A stretch of DNA of 26,367 bases from Porphyra umbilicalis. Lineage: Eukaryota > Rhodophyta > Bangiophyceae > Bangiales > Bangiaceae. Below, piece after piece: positions 1-9,316 of the stretch (position 1 is its first letter; each line of letters starts with the position of its first letter). Below the pieces are notes generated by a model. The model ran no database searches. It had not been told where the DNA came from and worked only from the letters and a program-made list of their open reading frames with translations. The stretch is taken from contig KV919303.1 of NCBI GenBank assembly GCA_002049455.2, positions 1 through 26,367 on the forward strand, given 5' to 3'. The position numbers and the translations under genes are program-made.

Positions 1-798
1 GCCAGCCTGGGTGACCTTGCCCGTCGGGACGCCTGCTACCCCATCTGCTTTGACTCCACGTCCGCGTCCTCCGTTTCCGCCGCCACCCTCCGCATCACCC
101 AAGACGCGTGGCCCGTGTATATTCTTGTTCTCGGCGGCGGTCCCGTGAGCAGCGGCTGCGTGGCAGACACGGACCTCCACGCGTGGAAGGACTCCTTCGC
201 GACCCACGTGGAACCTGCCTTCTTGCTGACCCGCGCGCTGCTGCCCACGATGCGCAAGCGCGGGTGGGGACGCATCCTGACGACCTGCTCGCTGGCGGGC
301 AAGACCGGAGGGGTGTCTGCAGGGGTGGCCTACTCCACCGCCAAGGGCGCGCTGCAAACACTGACGTTTGCCCTCGCTCGGGAGTGTGCCAAGGACGGCA
401 TCACCGTCAACGGCATTGCGCCGGCGTATGCCAACTCGGGCGGGCCGATGGGCGCGCCGGATGTGGTCGCGCGGCTCCTCGAGGTGATTCCTGTCGGCCG
501 GTTCCTCGAGCCAGAGGAGGTCGCGCACACGGTTCTTTTCCTCTGCCACCCGCTGAGCAGCTTCATCACGGGACAAATCATTGGTATGTTGCGGGAGCGT
601 GAGTGCAGGTGCGGGGCAGAGGGTAGGGGAGGTTGTCTGTGTTGTTGGCCGAGGATGTGCAGCCCGGGGTTGATGTCGAACTTTTGTCGACGCGACCGTG
701 TTTGGGCGCATTGCTGACTCGACTGCTGCTTGCCGTGTGACTGCCCTGACCTGCTTTTGCCGTACTCAGATCAAAATGGGGGCCTGCACATGAGCTGA
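1..798 (+). CDS. Short-chain dehydrogenase/reductase (FabG-like), 5' end outside window, one intron
   Basis: The coding region is 1-583 joined to 770-798. It is open from the first base, so the N-terminal nucleotide-binding glycine motif lies upstream. Seen: the Rossmann-fold strand with LVLGGGP where most relatives have NNAG, a catalytic-type Ser in TCSLAG (about nt 286), Tyr and Lys of YSTAK at nt 331-345, the ITVNGIAPAYAN strand, and the family C-terminus ITGQIIDQNGG, which appears only after splicing. The spliced protein ends HMS with TGA at 796-798. Family members are NAD(P)(H)-dependent oxidoreductases; closest in style are 3-oxoacyl-ACP reductase-like SDRs. The substrate cannot be read from sequence. 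It converges with the second SDR gene, 384 bp away. Family assignment is very likely; the exact function is open. Confidence 0.88.
584..769 (+). other. Spliceosomal intron in the first SDR gene
   Basis: The 186-nt intron has donor GTATGT at 584, a CTGAC branch-like site at about 746-750, a short pyrimidine stretch and acceptor CTCAG ending at 769. It interrupts a codon after its first base (G583 plus AT 770-771 gives Asp). Without splicing the reading frame runs into unrelated residues. With splicing it gives the expected SDR C-terminus. Confidence 0.85.
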
Positions 799-1182
799 TG
801 CTCTTCTGCGTGTGGCGCTCTCGTGGCATGACGTGCCGGTCAGGCACGCTCCACTGGTAGCTGGGCCAGGTCTCGTGCACGTTCTCGGGGTGTTTTTTTT
901 GCCCGTTGTCGTCCTCATGTCGGTGCCTGCGTCATCATGGCTTGTAGATACAAATGTGGAGCTAAGTCAGGTGCCGGGGGTGCTCTGTATTGCAGTGGTG
1001 ATGGATGGGCTGTGCGACCAATAGTTGTACGGAGTCGTATGAAGCGCGAGGAGGGCAGGGGACGAGGATGGGGGCGTGTCGGAGACCGTTTGCTCAAGTG
1101 CAGGCCAGCGTCGGACGGCATTTGAGCACCAGCGCGTGCATAGCCCACGATGGGCAACTCGCCCGTCTCTCGCCGCCCCCTC
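799..1182. other. Convergent intergenic region
   Basis: These 384 bases lie between the 3' ends of the two SDR genes. They probably hold both 3' UTRs. There is a T run at about 893-900 and a C run near 1189. No conserved coding, repeat or RNA structure is visible. Confidence 0.6.
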
Positions 1183-2199
1183 TCACGCCCCCCCCCCCTG
1201 CGCCTCGGCATCTTCCTTATCCAGGGAGTCGGATACCTCCCACAGCTTGGCCCACATGGGCGCAAACACGGGCCCGGAGCGGCCGTCGGAATGGTGCCGG
1301 GAGTTGTCAAGGATACCTTGCGCGGCTGCGCAGGTGCCGACGCGGAAGGCCCCCTCTCTGGGGCCTGACGCCAGCCGCTCGACGGCCACCCGGTGGATGA
1401 GCGCGCCGACTTCGTCCGCATCTTGCGCGTCAGCGCCCTGCATGCGCTCGTTGAGGATGTCGACGAAGCGCTGGGTGAGGCGGCGGTCGCGCGCCAGGCC
1501 GGCTGGCTCGCCCCCACCGTCACCGCTGCCACCCGCCGCCGATGCGGCCGCCGACGACTCGGCGGAGGTCTTGCCCGCTTCGCCCCCCTCCTTCTCCTCC
1601 CCGGCGCCCACCACGTACCGGTCCGTAAAGGCGGTGCGCACGGGCCCCGGTGACACAATGACAACAGAGACGCCGTCCGGCGCGAGCGTGTAGCGGGTGC
1701 ACTCAAGAATGCCCTCAATGGCAAACTTGGAGCCCGTATACACGTCCGACGTTGGGATGCCCCGGGCGCCCGACGTGGAGCTGACTTGAAGGATGACGCC
1801 GGCCTTGCGAGCGCGCATCAGCGGCAGGACCGCGCGCATGGCACGGACGGAACCCCACACGTTGACGTCAAAGACGCCCATGGATACATCCAGGGGGATG
1901 GCCTCAATAGTGCCGGGCACTCCATACCCAGCATTGTTGACGAGGACGTCCACGCGGCCCCCGCAAGTCGTCTTGATGTGGTCCACAACGGCGGCGATGG
2001 ACGCGTCGGACGTTACGTCCAGGGGGAGCACGACCACCCCGGGGAGGGAGGTGAGGGAGGCAGGCGCGTCAGAGGGCGTGCGCATCGTCGCGAGCGTCGT
2101 CCAACCGCCCGCCTTGGCAAACGAGACGGCGGCCGCCAAGCCAATGCCCGTCGAGCAGCCTGTGATGAGGGCGACGCGGGAGGCGGCGGAGGACGCCAT
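1183..2199 (-). CDS. Classical short-chain dehydrogenase (retinol dehydrogenase / 17-beta-HSD-like)
   Basis: An intact single-exon gene of 338 aa. The start at 2199 is chosen because the ATG has a very good context (ACCATGG) and lies 12 residues before the cofactor motif. Seen: TGCSTGIG (residues 13-20) for the nucleotide, DV at 61-62, NNAG at 88-91, Asn113, the catalytic Ser in VSSTS (about 140), YTGSK with Tyr154 and Lys158, and PGPVRTAF at 185-192. These are all the classical SDR residues, so the enzyme should be active. The TGCSTGIG form and the YGVPGTIE stretch after NNAG resemble the retinol dehydrogenase 8 / 17-beta-hydroxysteroid dehydrogenase 1 group, but many related SDRs share them, so the substrate is unknown. 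A Gly/Glu/Ala/Ser-rich insert at about 200-245 separates core and C-terminal helices. It shares no obvious close similarity with the neighbouring SDR gene, so the pair is not a recent duplication. Confidence 0.9.
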   Translation of the reverse strand: MASSAASRVALITGCSTGIGLAAAVSFAKAGGWTTLATMRTPSDAPASLTSLPGVVVLPLDVTSDASIAAVVDHIKTTCGGRVDVLVNNAGYGVPGTIEAIPLDVSMGVFDVNVWGSVRAMRAVLPLMRARKAGVILQVSSTSGARGIPTSDVYTGSKFAIEGILECTRYTLAPDGVSVVIVSPGPVRTAFTDRYVVGAGEEKEGGEAGKTSAESSAAASAAGGSGDGGGEPAGLARDRRLTQRFVDILNERMQGADAQDADEVGALIHRVAVERLASGPREGAFRVGTCAAAQGILDNSRHHSDGRSGPVFAPMWAKLWEVSDSLDKEDAEAQGGGA

Positions 2200-3198
2200 G
2201 GTCAAGACGGAGGGGGGGAGAAGGATTCACAGTAACGAAACGGGCAGTGCTAGGCGAAGGAAAACGGGTCACGGGCTGTGAGAGCCCTGGAGCGAGCACG
2301 ACGCCTGAGGCAAGGACGTGATGTTCCAGCCAACTCGACTGCAGACGAACCGGGCACTCTGCTGCCGCAGGTCCGGATCAGAGCCCTTTGACAACAATTG
2401 ACAAGGAACTCAGCAGCCGAGCTGAGCCCGAAAGTTCAGAAACTTGAAACACCATTTTCATTTACAGTCGCGCATCAATTTCCAATCTTCACCGCTGTGG
2501 CCGGCGCCCCGATGATCCGCCGATCCGCACGCCGTTACGTATTCGACGTCGTGCGAGCCACTTGGGGCGCGCCTCATCTACTGCTACGCACGTCTGTGGT
2601 CCTCATGATCCGCGGCACGCCGCCCGTTGAGCGCGCTGTCAGCGCGCGTTTCCTGCCAAGGTGACCGTGGCGGGCCATCTTCTGGCGGACGCCATCCGCC
2701 GCGTACACGGCCGTGCCGCACGTCGAGTCGTCGGGCCAGACATAGGCGCGCGACAAGAGACCACGAGTCGCGCGCACGACCGCGCACCGCCATCGCGCTG
2801 GCTGTGGCGGCCGGCCCCGCTGACGGGCACAGCGGGCAGTCAACTAGCGCCACGGGTCCTCTTCGCGTGGACACTGCGTTGCCACCCAGATGCTCGTGAG
2901 CCATGGCGGAGACCCCGTGGCGCTCACACCAGCGGCTGCGGTGGCACCCGCCGCGCGCGGCCAACTGGGCATGAAATGCACCCGCCTCGCGGCGGGTGCC
3001 CACCACACTCGACCGTCGGACGCCACGGGGCGCCGAGTTGAAAAGCGCGTCGCCGGCACACGCGCGCCCGTCAGTGACCGTTGCGAGCCCGTGCCGCACC
3101 GTGCCGTTGCCACCGCCCCCGCCGGCCGACGGGCCAAACCCATTTCCCCCCTGGACGGTCCAACTCCCACCCCCCCCCCCCCCCCCCCCACGCCGACC
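2200..3198. other. Divergent intergenic / promoter region
   Basis: One kilobase lies between the starts of the minus-strand SDR and the plus-strand glycosyltransferase-like gene, so both promoters should be here. The 2380-2560 part is less GC-rich and contains a CCAAT sequence at 2482-2486. From 2640 on it is very GC-rich, with a pure C tract of about 20 just before 3190. Long open frames exist on both strands, but none shows recognisable protein content. Confidence 0.45.
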
Positions 3199-5142
3199 AT
3201 GGTCGCCCACCGCCCGCCGCCGCCAGCGTCGGCAGTCGCCCCCCCCCCGTCGCGGGCGTCGACGCGGCGTGCCCCCCCCGCCCGCGCCTCGCCACGCGCC
3301 TCGCCGCTGCCGTTGCGGGCGTGGCGCTCATGGCCGCCGCCGCCGTTGCCGCCGCTGCCGTGGCGACCGCCGGCCACGACGGCGGTGTGGGCGGCTGGGC
3401 GTGGCTGCCGCGGCCGCCCGGGGGGTGGCAAAGTTCTTTGGCCGACGCGGTCGGCAGCCTGCTGCCGCCGCCGCCAGTCGACGCGTCGACCGCACGGGGC
3501 GCCCGTGACGTGGACGCTGGCCCCGCGGTCGCCGCCCGTGGACCTGCGGGCGTGGTGTCGGCGGCGGGGGCTCGACCCGTCGAGCCGCGCGCCGACGCCT
3601 CGCGGGCGACCGATGCGCCGACGGCGGCGGGCGACCCCCAAACGCCGGCCGACCCCCCACCGTTGCGGGGGCGGCCCACACCCTCCCCCGCCTCCTCCAT
3701 CCCCGCCTCCTCCCCGTCGGGTCCCTCCACACGCGCCCCCCCATCGCTTCCCCCACCCACCTCTGCCGCCCGCCCCACCGACTGCACTGCGGCATTTGCG
3801 GCGGCGGCCACCCGCCTCTTCCTCATTGACTACCCGCGGTGGCACGCGGCGCACGCGCGCAACGCGTCGATCCCCGCCCTCGTCTACACGCACAAGGCGG
3901 TTGGGGACGGTGCCGGGCCGCCCCACACGGCGGGCCTCGGCGACCGCCTCAAGTCGATCATCCTCGCGTACGAGTTTGCGGTCGCGACGCGCCGCCTCTT
4001 CTTCATCGACTGGCGCGACGGGCCCGCGTGGTCGCTGCCGCAGCTCCTCGCGCCGCACCCAGCCGACGGTGGCGTCGGGTGGGATTGGGCGACCGTCGCC
4101 GACGTGCACGGGCGGCGGGCGGGGGTGCCCGTCGCGGGCTACACCCCCGACGGGCGGCGGGCAATGCCAAACGGGAGCATCCCCCTGCCGGGGGGAGGCG
4201 CCTTTGCGCTGCCGTCTGACGACCCCGACGGGGTGTGGCCCCACCCAGGGGGCGGCGGCGGGCGCGCACCGCTCCTCGTGTGGGGCGTCAATGGGGCGTC
4301 AAAGCTGCCGCGCCTCCTCGCCAACCCCCACCTGCGGGGCTTGGACCGCCTGCGCTCGCCGCCGACCGGGTGCCCGCCACCCCGCGGCACCGGGTGGCAG
4401 GCGGAACAGGCAGGGGTGTTGCGCTCCCTCTTCACCCCGTCGCGGGAGCTGGCGGCGGCCATTGCCGCCGAGCAGGCGGCGGTCGGTCTGCCGCCGGGTG
4501 GGCGGTATGTGGGCGCCCACGGGCGGCTCGGGGGGGGGGTCGGCGAACGGCTGCCGCCCCACCGCACGTGGCCGGTGGGGGTGCGGGGCGTCGCCGACGC
4601 GGTCGCCCAGTGCATCACGGGGTCTGCCAAGGCGGTCCTCTGGCCAGAGCCCCCCGCCGCCGTCGACAGCAGCACGGGCAGAGGGGCGGTGGCGGCGTCG
4701 CCGCCCCCCCCCCCCGCCTCACCACGCCCTGCCGCCGCATGTACCAGACGGTGTGGCCGCCGGCGGGCACCCCCCCCCCCCCCCAATCACCCACGTCTTT
4801 GTTGCGTCGGACACGCCGGCCTTTACGGCCGCCTTTCGGTCCGCCGCGGCGGCGCGCGGGTGGACGGTGGCGGCGAGCCGCCAGCGCCCCGTCCACGTCG
4901 GCCTCGAGGCCAAGCGGCGGGGGCGCGCCGGCGGCGCCGCCGCCGCGTCGGCGGCGCGCGTCGCCGCCCTCCGCGGCGCGCTCCTCGACGCGTACGTGCT
5001 CGGCGGCGGCGCGGCGGTCGTCGGCGTCGCGTCGGGCTTCAACGCGGCGGCCTACTTTTTGGGGGGGGCCGACGCGCTCGTCTGGGTCGCCTCCAGCGGG
5101 GCAGGGGGGGAGCCACGCGCGGCGCGGCGAGCGGGGAGGTGA
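3199..5142 (+). CDS. Type II membrane glycosyltransferase-like protein (GT23 / fucosyltransferase-like), frame-shifted at poly-C
   Basis: The start is ATG 3199 in context GACCATGG. The frame passes from +1 to +3 in a C run at 3239-3248 (or 3272-3279), to +2 at the 12-C run 4704-4715, and to +1 at the 15-C run 4770-4784; stop TGA is 5140-5142. Read this way the product is about 647 aa: a short cytoplasmic tail, a signal anchor at about 31-59 (LATRLAAAVAGVALMAAAAV), a Pro/Ala/Ser stem, then a lumenal domain. That domain has GLGDRLKSI (about 245), ATRRLFFIDW, AHGRLGGGVGE (about 440), VFVASDTPAF (about 535) and VVGVASGFNAAA. The order G-x-GDR, H-x-R, (S/T)D, final small-residue motif is that of GT23/NodZ/O-fucosyltransferase-type enzymes, which transfer fucose in the secretory pathway. 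Similarity is distant: the fold is likely, the sugar is inferred. The last two shifts could instead be one +1 shift between them. Confidence 0.6.
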   Translation: MVAHRPPPPASAVAPPPSRASTRRAPPARASPRASPLPLRAWRSWPPPPLPPLPWRPPATTAVWAAGRGCRGRPGGGKVLWPTRSAACCRRRQSTRRPHGAPVTWTLAPRSPPVDLRAWCRRRGLDPSSRAPTPRGRPMRRRRRATPKRRPTPHRCGGGPHPPPPPPSPPPPRRVPPHAPPHRFPHPPLPPAPPTALRHLRRRPPASSSLTTRGGTRRTRATRRSPPSSTRTRRLGTVPGRPTRRASATASSRSSSRTSLRSRRAASSSSTGATGPRGRCRSSSRRTQPTVASGGIGRPSPTCTGGGRGCPSRATPPTGGGQCQTGASPCRGEAPLRCRLTTPTGCGPTQGAAAGAHRSSCGASMGRQSCRASSPTPTCGAWTACARRRPGARHPAAPGGRRNRQGCCAPSSPRRGSWRRPLPPSRRRSVCRRVGGMWAPTGGSGGGSANGCRPTARGRWGCGASPTRSPSASRGLPRRSSGQSPPPPSTAARAEGRWRRRRPPPPPHHALPPHVPDGVAAGGHPPPPPITHVFVASDTPAFTAAFRSAAAARGWTVAASRQRPVHVGLEAKRRGRAGGAAAASAARVAALRGALLDAYVLGGGAAVVGVASGFNAAAYFLGGADALVWVASSGAGGEPRAARRAGR

Positions 5143-5675
5143 GAGCTAATCCAAAAACTTCACCTCATCGTGGATGGACTACACGTTGCACAAGTGTTGG
5201 ACACACGTGTCCATTTAAATTTGATAGTTCAGGATCCAGAGTCAGAACAAAGACACTCGCAAGGGTTGTAAGTTCAGGTTAAACGTGCGATGCTTCAAAT
5301 AATAAGTAGCTGGTCAAACCGCGCGCGACACGAGAGGCTCCCCCGTTCACTGGCAGCTGAGAGAAGCCATACATGTGCTTAAGGCCTACGTATAGCACCA
5401 GTATGCTGATCTAGCGTCAGCCGCGTACCGGCCGTAGAGCAACCGACAGTCAAGGGGGTACACCAGGCGGATTCTTCATCGTCAGCGCAGCAGGCATCAG
5501 CACGACATTTGCGAGGACACATGACCCAAGTACTGCACTTCCCTTGTTACCTGAGAAGTACGCAGTTGCATATGCTAGGTTCAAAATGTACGCTCTGTGG
5601 TTCACGTGATTCAGATTGATTCGCATTCACTTTTTGGTACACCAAACCTATGATTCCAGGCACGTACGTGCAATA
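5143..5675. other. Intergenic region with a transposon-end remnant
   Basis: Base composition falls sharply after the glycosyltransferase-like stop codon. Apart from the transposon-end match at 5262-5280, nothing coding or structured is recognised. The sequence just before A1 (about 5654-5675) is shared with the sequence just before A2. Confidence 0.45.
5262..5280 (-). repeat. Isolated end of the 22-kb hAT-type element family
   Basis: AGGGTTGTAAGTTCAGGTT matches, with one difference, the reverse complement of the right end of the 858-bp element at 22195-23052. No partner end is visible nearby, so it is a solo or truncated copy. Confidence 0.45.
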
Positions 5676-6354
5676 CCCTGGCCTTCAGGGCGGTGGCGCG
5701 CTCGGCGACGCAATGATACCGGGAAAGCCGGCCGGCTCCATGGCGGCGAGCACGCACGGGGGCACGTGCAGCCACGTTGCCGTGGCGGGGGGGGCGTGGG
5801 GCGGGGAAAGGGGTGCCGCCGCCGCCGCCGCGGCGGCGGCGGCCCGCCGGCGTCGTGCAACGCCTACGGGCGGGGCCGTCACCCCGCCGCGCAGCGCACC
5901 TGCGCGCGGCCGACAAGGCGCACGGGCGGGCGGATGGGATTGACCACCGCGCCACGGGGCGCCTCTAACCGTGCCGTGAGATGGCGTTTGAAACCGCCGA
6001 CGTGCCGCCGCAACAGAAGCCGGCGCGTAGGCACGATCACCCGCGGGTCATCGCGGGCGCGTCGAACCCCGAGAGTCGCTGCACGCGGTCGCCGCGCGCA
6101 ACTCGGGGCGGTGGGGGGGGGCAGGGGGGCAGGCGCCGTCTGGGCCCTGTGACCCTTGTGGCAGGACAGTCCTTCTCAGTCGCGTAACTATATTCGCTTT
6201 TAGCGTCATCGGGACCCTTCCAACGCTGACACGCCCTCAGATCCCTGAGGACACGAATGCAGACTGCCGCCTCTGAAACGGAGATCAAGTCCCGATATCT
6301 AAGTAAATGTGTGCATCACTACACTTTGAGAGCACCCTGTCCTAAAGGCCAGGG
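5676..6354 (+). mobile_element. Repeat A1, non-autonomous element with inverted ends
   Basis: The first of two dispersed copies that align along their whole length, roughly four-fifths identical by eye. The left end is CCCTGGCCTTCAGG (5676-5689) and the right end CCTAAAGGCCAGGG (6341-6354), an inverted pair with one mismatch. About 22 bp before the left end (TTCCAGGC...) are also shared with A2, so the true border may lie near 5654. No long open frame is conserved between copies, so the element is probably non-coding. No clear target duplication was found, and its class is uncertain. Confidence 0.6.
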
Positions 6355-6500
6355 AACTGACGACTCTGACACTCGCCCAACGGAAGAGTGACATTTTACA
6401 GGTGTGGCTCCCTGAGGCAAAAGAGTTCCCAGTCGGCCTCTGCGGGGTCGTAGAGACCGATTTGAACTTCTTCTGCAATTCCAGGCGCGTGCGTGCATTA

Positions 6501-7191
6501 CCCTGGCCTTTAGGGCGGTGGCGCGCTCGGCGACGCATCGACACCGGGCGCGCCGGCCGGTTCCGTAGCCGCGAGCGCGCACAGGGGTGCGTACAGCCAT
6601 GTTGACGTGGCGGGGGGAACGTGGGGCGGGGAACGGGGTGCCGCCACCGCCACTGCAGCAGAGGCGGCCAGCCGGCGTCGCGCGACGCCCACGGAAGGGG
6701 CCGTCACGCTGCCGCGCAGCGCACCTGCACACGGCGCGCGGGGCGGCCGACACGGCGCACGGGCGGGCGGGTGGGACCGACCGCCGCGCGACGGGGCGCC
6801 TCTGATCGCGCCGGTAGATGGCGTCAGCAACCGCCGACGCGCCACCACAACAGAAGCCGGCGCGCAGGCACCATCACCCGCGGGTCATCGTGGGCGCGTC
6901 GAACCCCGGATGTCGCTGCGCGCGGTCGCCGCGCGCAACTCGGGGCGGTGGGGGTGGGCATGGGGGCAGGCGCCGTCCAGGTCCTGTGACCCCTGTGGCA
7001 GGACAGCCCTTCTCAGGCACGTAACTCTATTCACTTTTAGCGTCATCGCGACCTTTCGTACGCTGACACGCCCTCAGATTCCTGAGGACACGAATGCAGA
7101 CTGCCACCTATGAAGCGGAGAACAAGTCTCGTGATCTAAGTATATGTGTGCATCACTACACTTTGAGAGCACCCAGTCCTAAAGGCCAGGG
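6501..7191 (+). mobile_element. Repeat A2, non-autonomous element with inverted ends
   Basis: The second full copy of the A repeat. The left end CCCTGGCCTTTAGG (6501-6514) and right end CCTAAAGGCCAGGG (7178-7191) form a perfect 14-bp inverted repeat. It lies 146 bp after A1 in the same orientation, and the spacer is not repeated, so these are two insertions or an old duplication, not a simple tandem array. The last ~100 bp are nearly identical to the A3 tail at 11368-11453 plus 14397-14427. Confidence 0.65.
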
Positions 7192-7460
7192 AACTGTTGG
7201 AGTGCGGGATTTCCCTGGCCTTTTCAGTCGGCCCAGCTGGCGCTGCCGCCGCTGGCGGACCGAAGGCGGGTCGACCGCCGCCACCGATTCCGGATGCGTC
7301 GGTTTCGGAGGCCGCGAAGACGACGGCGACGACGGCCACGGCTGGGGACGACGCCCCCGCCGCCGATCCGGCAAATTCGCGGCTGCCGCCAGCTGCCGCC
7401 GCCGCTCTTGACCCTGTCCCGCCGCCTCTGGCTCGCCCGCGCACCCCACCGTCTTGGAAC

Positions 7461-8306
7461 ATGGTGGGGGTGGGGACGGCCGGCTCGCCCGACGGGGCCG
7501 GGTCGACGCCCCCATCCCCGGGGGCGGGGCCGTCGTCCGACTCGCCGTCGTCGACGTCGTCGACGGCGCCCCAGACGACGTCGTTGCCGTCGGCGCCGCC
7601 GCCTTCGCCTCCCCCTACGCTCACGCCGCAGGCGGCCGAGGCCTCCTCGCCTGCGACGGCGGCCGCCGCCTGCTTCCCGCAAATGCGGCAGCTACTGGCG
7701 GCGATGGCGGCGGCGACCCGCATGCCGTCCCCCTCTTTCTCTGCACGCGGTGCCCGAGTCTGGCCGCCGCCGCCGCTGCTGCCGTCGAGGCCACGGCCCC
7801 CCTGCCTCGCCGGCGGCGCCCGAGGATCCCGCCGCTGCTGGCGCCCGGTCGCCGCCCCCGCCCGCGGGGTCCAAGCGCCGTCCGCGGCGGCGCGCACGGC
7901 GACCGTAGCGGCCGCCGCGGTGCCTTTTCCGTCGCCGGGCGGCGCTGATCGTCGCGCAGCTTCTGTGGGCAGCGGGGCCGCTGTTGGCGCCCGCACCGCC
8001 GGCCCGCGGGCGCGTGTGCCACCGCCACGGGCGCACCCCGCGCTTGCTTTGGCGCGGCTCGGCGCGGCGGCCGTGTCGTTGTGCCGGCCCGCGGTCCAGC
8101 GCACGCGAGCGGTCCGCGCCGCTGCGCGGCCGCGGCCATCTTCACTTGCGACGTCCGTGCCGGCAGCCAAGCGGTGCCGCCTGCTTGGTGCACCGCAGGG
8201 TCGGCGACGGCAACGGCGGCGGGCTCCGGCCATCTCCCCGCGACGACGGTGCGCACGCGCGCGCGCTCGTCGGCCCTCCCCGCGTCAGCGATTGGGTTCG
8301 CCATGA
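7461..8306 (+). pseudogene. ORF1-like (gag-like) frame of a retroelement remnant
   Basis: The frame is open from 7197; the first in-frame ATG is 7461. The product is rich in Ser, Pro, Thr and Ala (for example GAGSTPPSPGAGPSSDS) and becomes basic towards its end, as in a disordered nucleic-acid-binding gag-like protein. No domain is recognised. The stop TGA at 8304-8306 overlaps the ATG of the next frame (ATGA). A long antisense frame over the same region (7136-8233, minus) has equally GC-rich third positions, because the two frames share them, so composition alone cannot decide the strand. The plus strand is preferred because of the overlap with ORF2. Confidence 0.35.
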
Positions 8307-8884
8307 GTGACGACCCCGTGGCTGGCGCGGGGGCACGTGAGCGCGTGGTGCGCACAACCACCACGCCCGTACCTGCTGGGGGGAGGAGCGGCTGTCCACC
8401 TGTGGGGGGGTGGGGGTCGCCGGGGAGTGGAGCGGCGGCTGATCCGGCCGCCGCCGGTAGCGCTCCACCCGGGGGCGTGCCCGCGGCGGTGGCTGCGTCG
8501 GTCGAGGTGTGCCCCGCCCGGGACTGCCACGTCGTCCTCCCCGACCGGGTGCAGTCCGCCTGGGGCTACACGTACGTGCGTAGCCTCCACGTGGTGGGGG
8601 AGCTGTCCGAGGGAAAGACGGCCGAGATGGGCCTTGCCGGCTGCCGCTGGTACCAGCGGCCGTTTCGCCCGGCGCGCGGCCGCGCCCCTTGCAGCTCCCT
8701 GGCCTCGCACGAGTCGCGCTGCCCGGGGTACCGGCAGCACCTCTGTCAACTGGCGGAGGCGGCTGCGGGGACGGCAGGGGCGGCGCCACCTGCCGCGGAC
8801 GCATCGACGTCGGACACGGGCGGCGTGGACCACCTGTTCGCGGGTGACCACGCCGCCTACCCTACGGGAACAGATGCGCGATAA
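8303..8884 (+). pseudogene. ORF2 5' part: Cys/His region of a retroelement polyprotein, split by an insertion
   Basis: It starts MSDDPVAG at 8303. After a Gly/Pro/Ala-rich lead comes a Cys/His-rich stretch: CPARDCHVVLP, SLHVVGE, then GCRWYQRPF and SLASHESRCPGYRQH. The spacing is like the zinc-finger region near the N-terminus of many algal non-LTR polyproteins. The TAA at 8882-8884 is not the original stop. It lies inside the left inverted repeat of the element inserted at 8860, and the coding sequence resumes in the same frame at 10198. The assignment rests on residue pattern and order, not on a database match. Confidence 0.45.
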
Positions 8885-8904
8885 AACCGCGATATCGCGG
8901 TTTT
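8883..8904. repeat. 22-bp perfect palindrome
   Basis: The half-site AAAACCGCGAT is followed directly by its reverse complement, with no loop. It lies at the inner edge of the left inverted repeat of the 1.34-kb element and could be a transposase binding site. Confidence 0.75.
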
Positions 8905-9316
8905 CCCAAGGACCAACAGGGGTCTGGACGAGTCTTGGTCGGATCGCTGGGTCCTGACAGTGCAAGATGGCTTCTCGGATGCCTTCATGAGTTCTGATTG
9001 GCTTTCCACAAAGTTCGCAGCTCCTGTTCTGATGGCTTCTCGAAGCGACTTGAAGCATCCAATCATGTTCCGGAAGCCTCCTTAAACATCTAGTGCCATC
9101 CAATAAGGAGTCGTGCACCCTTTCATGATCAGCGTTCGGCCGTGTGGCTCCATTACCAAGACCTCATTGCAGCGCAGCGACAAGCCTTGGGCTTTGACGC
9201 CTGGCTGTCCCCAGCGTCGTCGACCACCCGTCAACTGCCTTCATCGTCGAGTTGCCCCACGCGGACGCGTTCTTTTCCCGCGTTCTCTGCACCCTCCCCC
9301 TTCAATTCCGACCGCC

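Noticed and set aside
2584..3210. Long minus-strand frame upstream of the glycosyltransferase-like gene, with fragments faintly like a retroelement RNase H (VASDGRVWW, HEHLGGNAVST)
   Set aside because: The fragments lie in different frames, the key catalytic acids are not in order, and long open frames are expected by chance at this GC content.
7136..8233. A minus-strand open frame with acidic stretches and a CxxC (SCRICGKQ) over the ORF1 region
   Set aside because: It shares third codon positions with the plus-strand frame, so it would stay open by composition. The plus strand has the ATGA link to ORF2. Not fully excluded.
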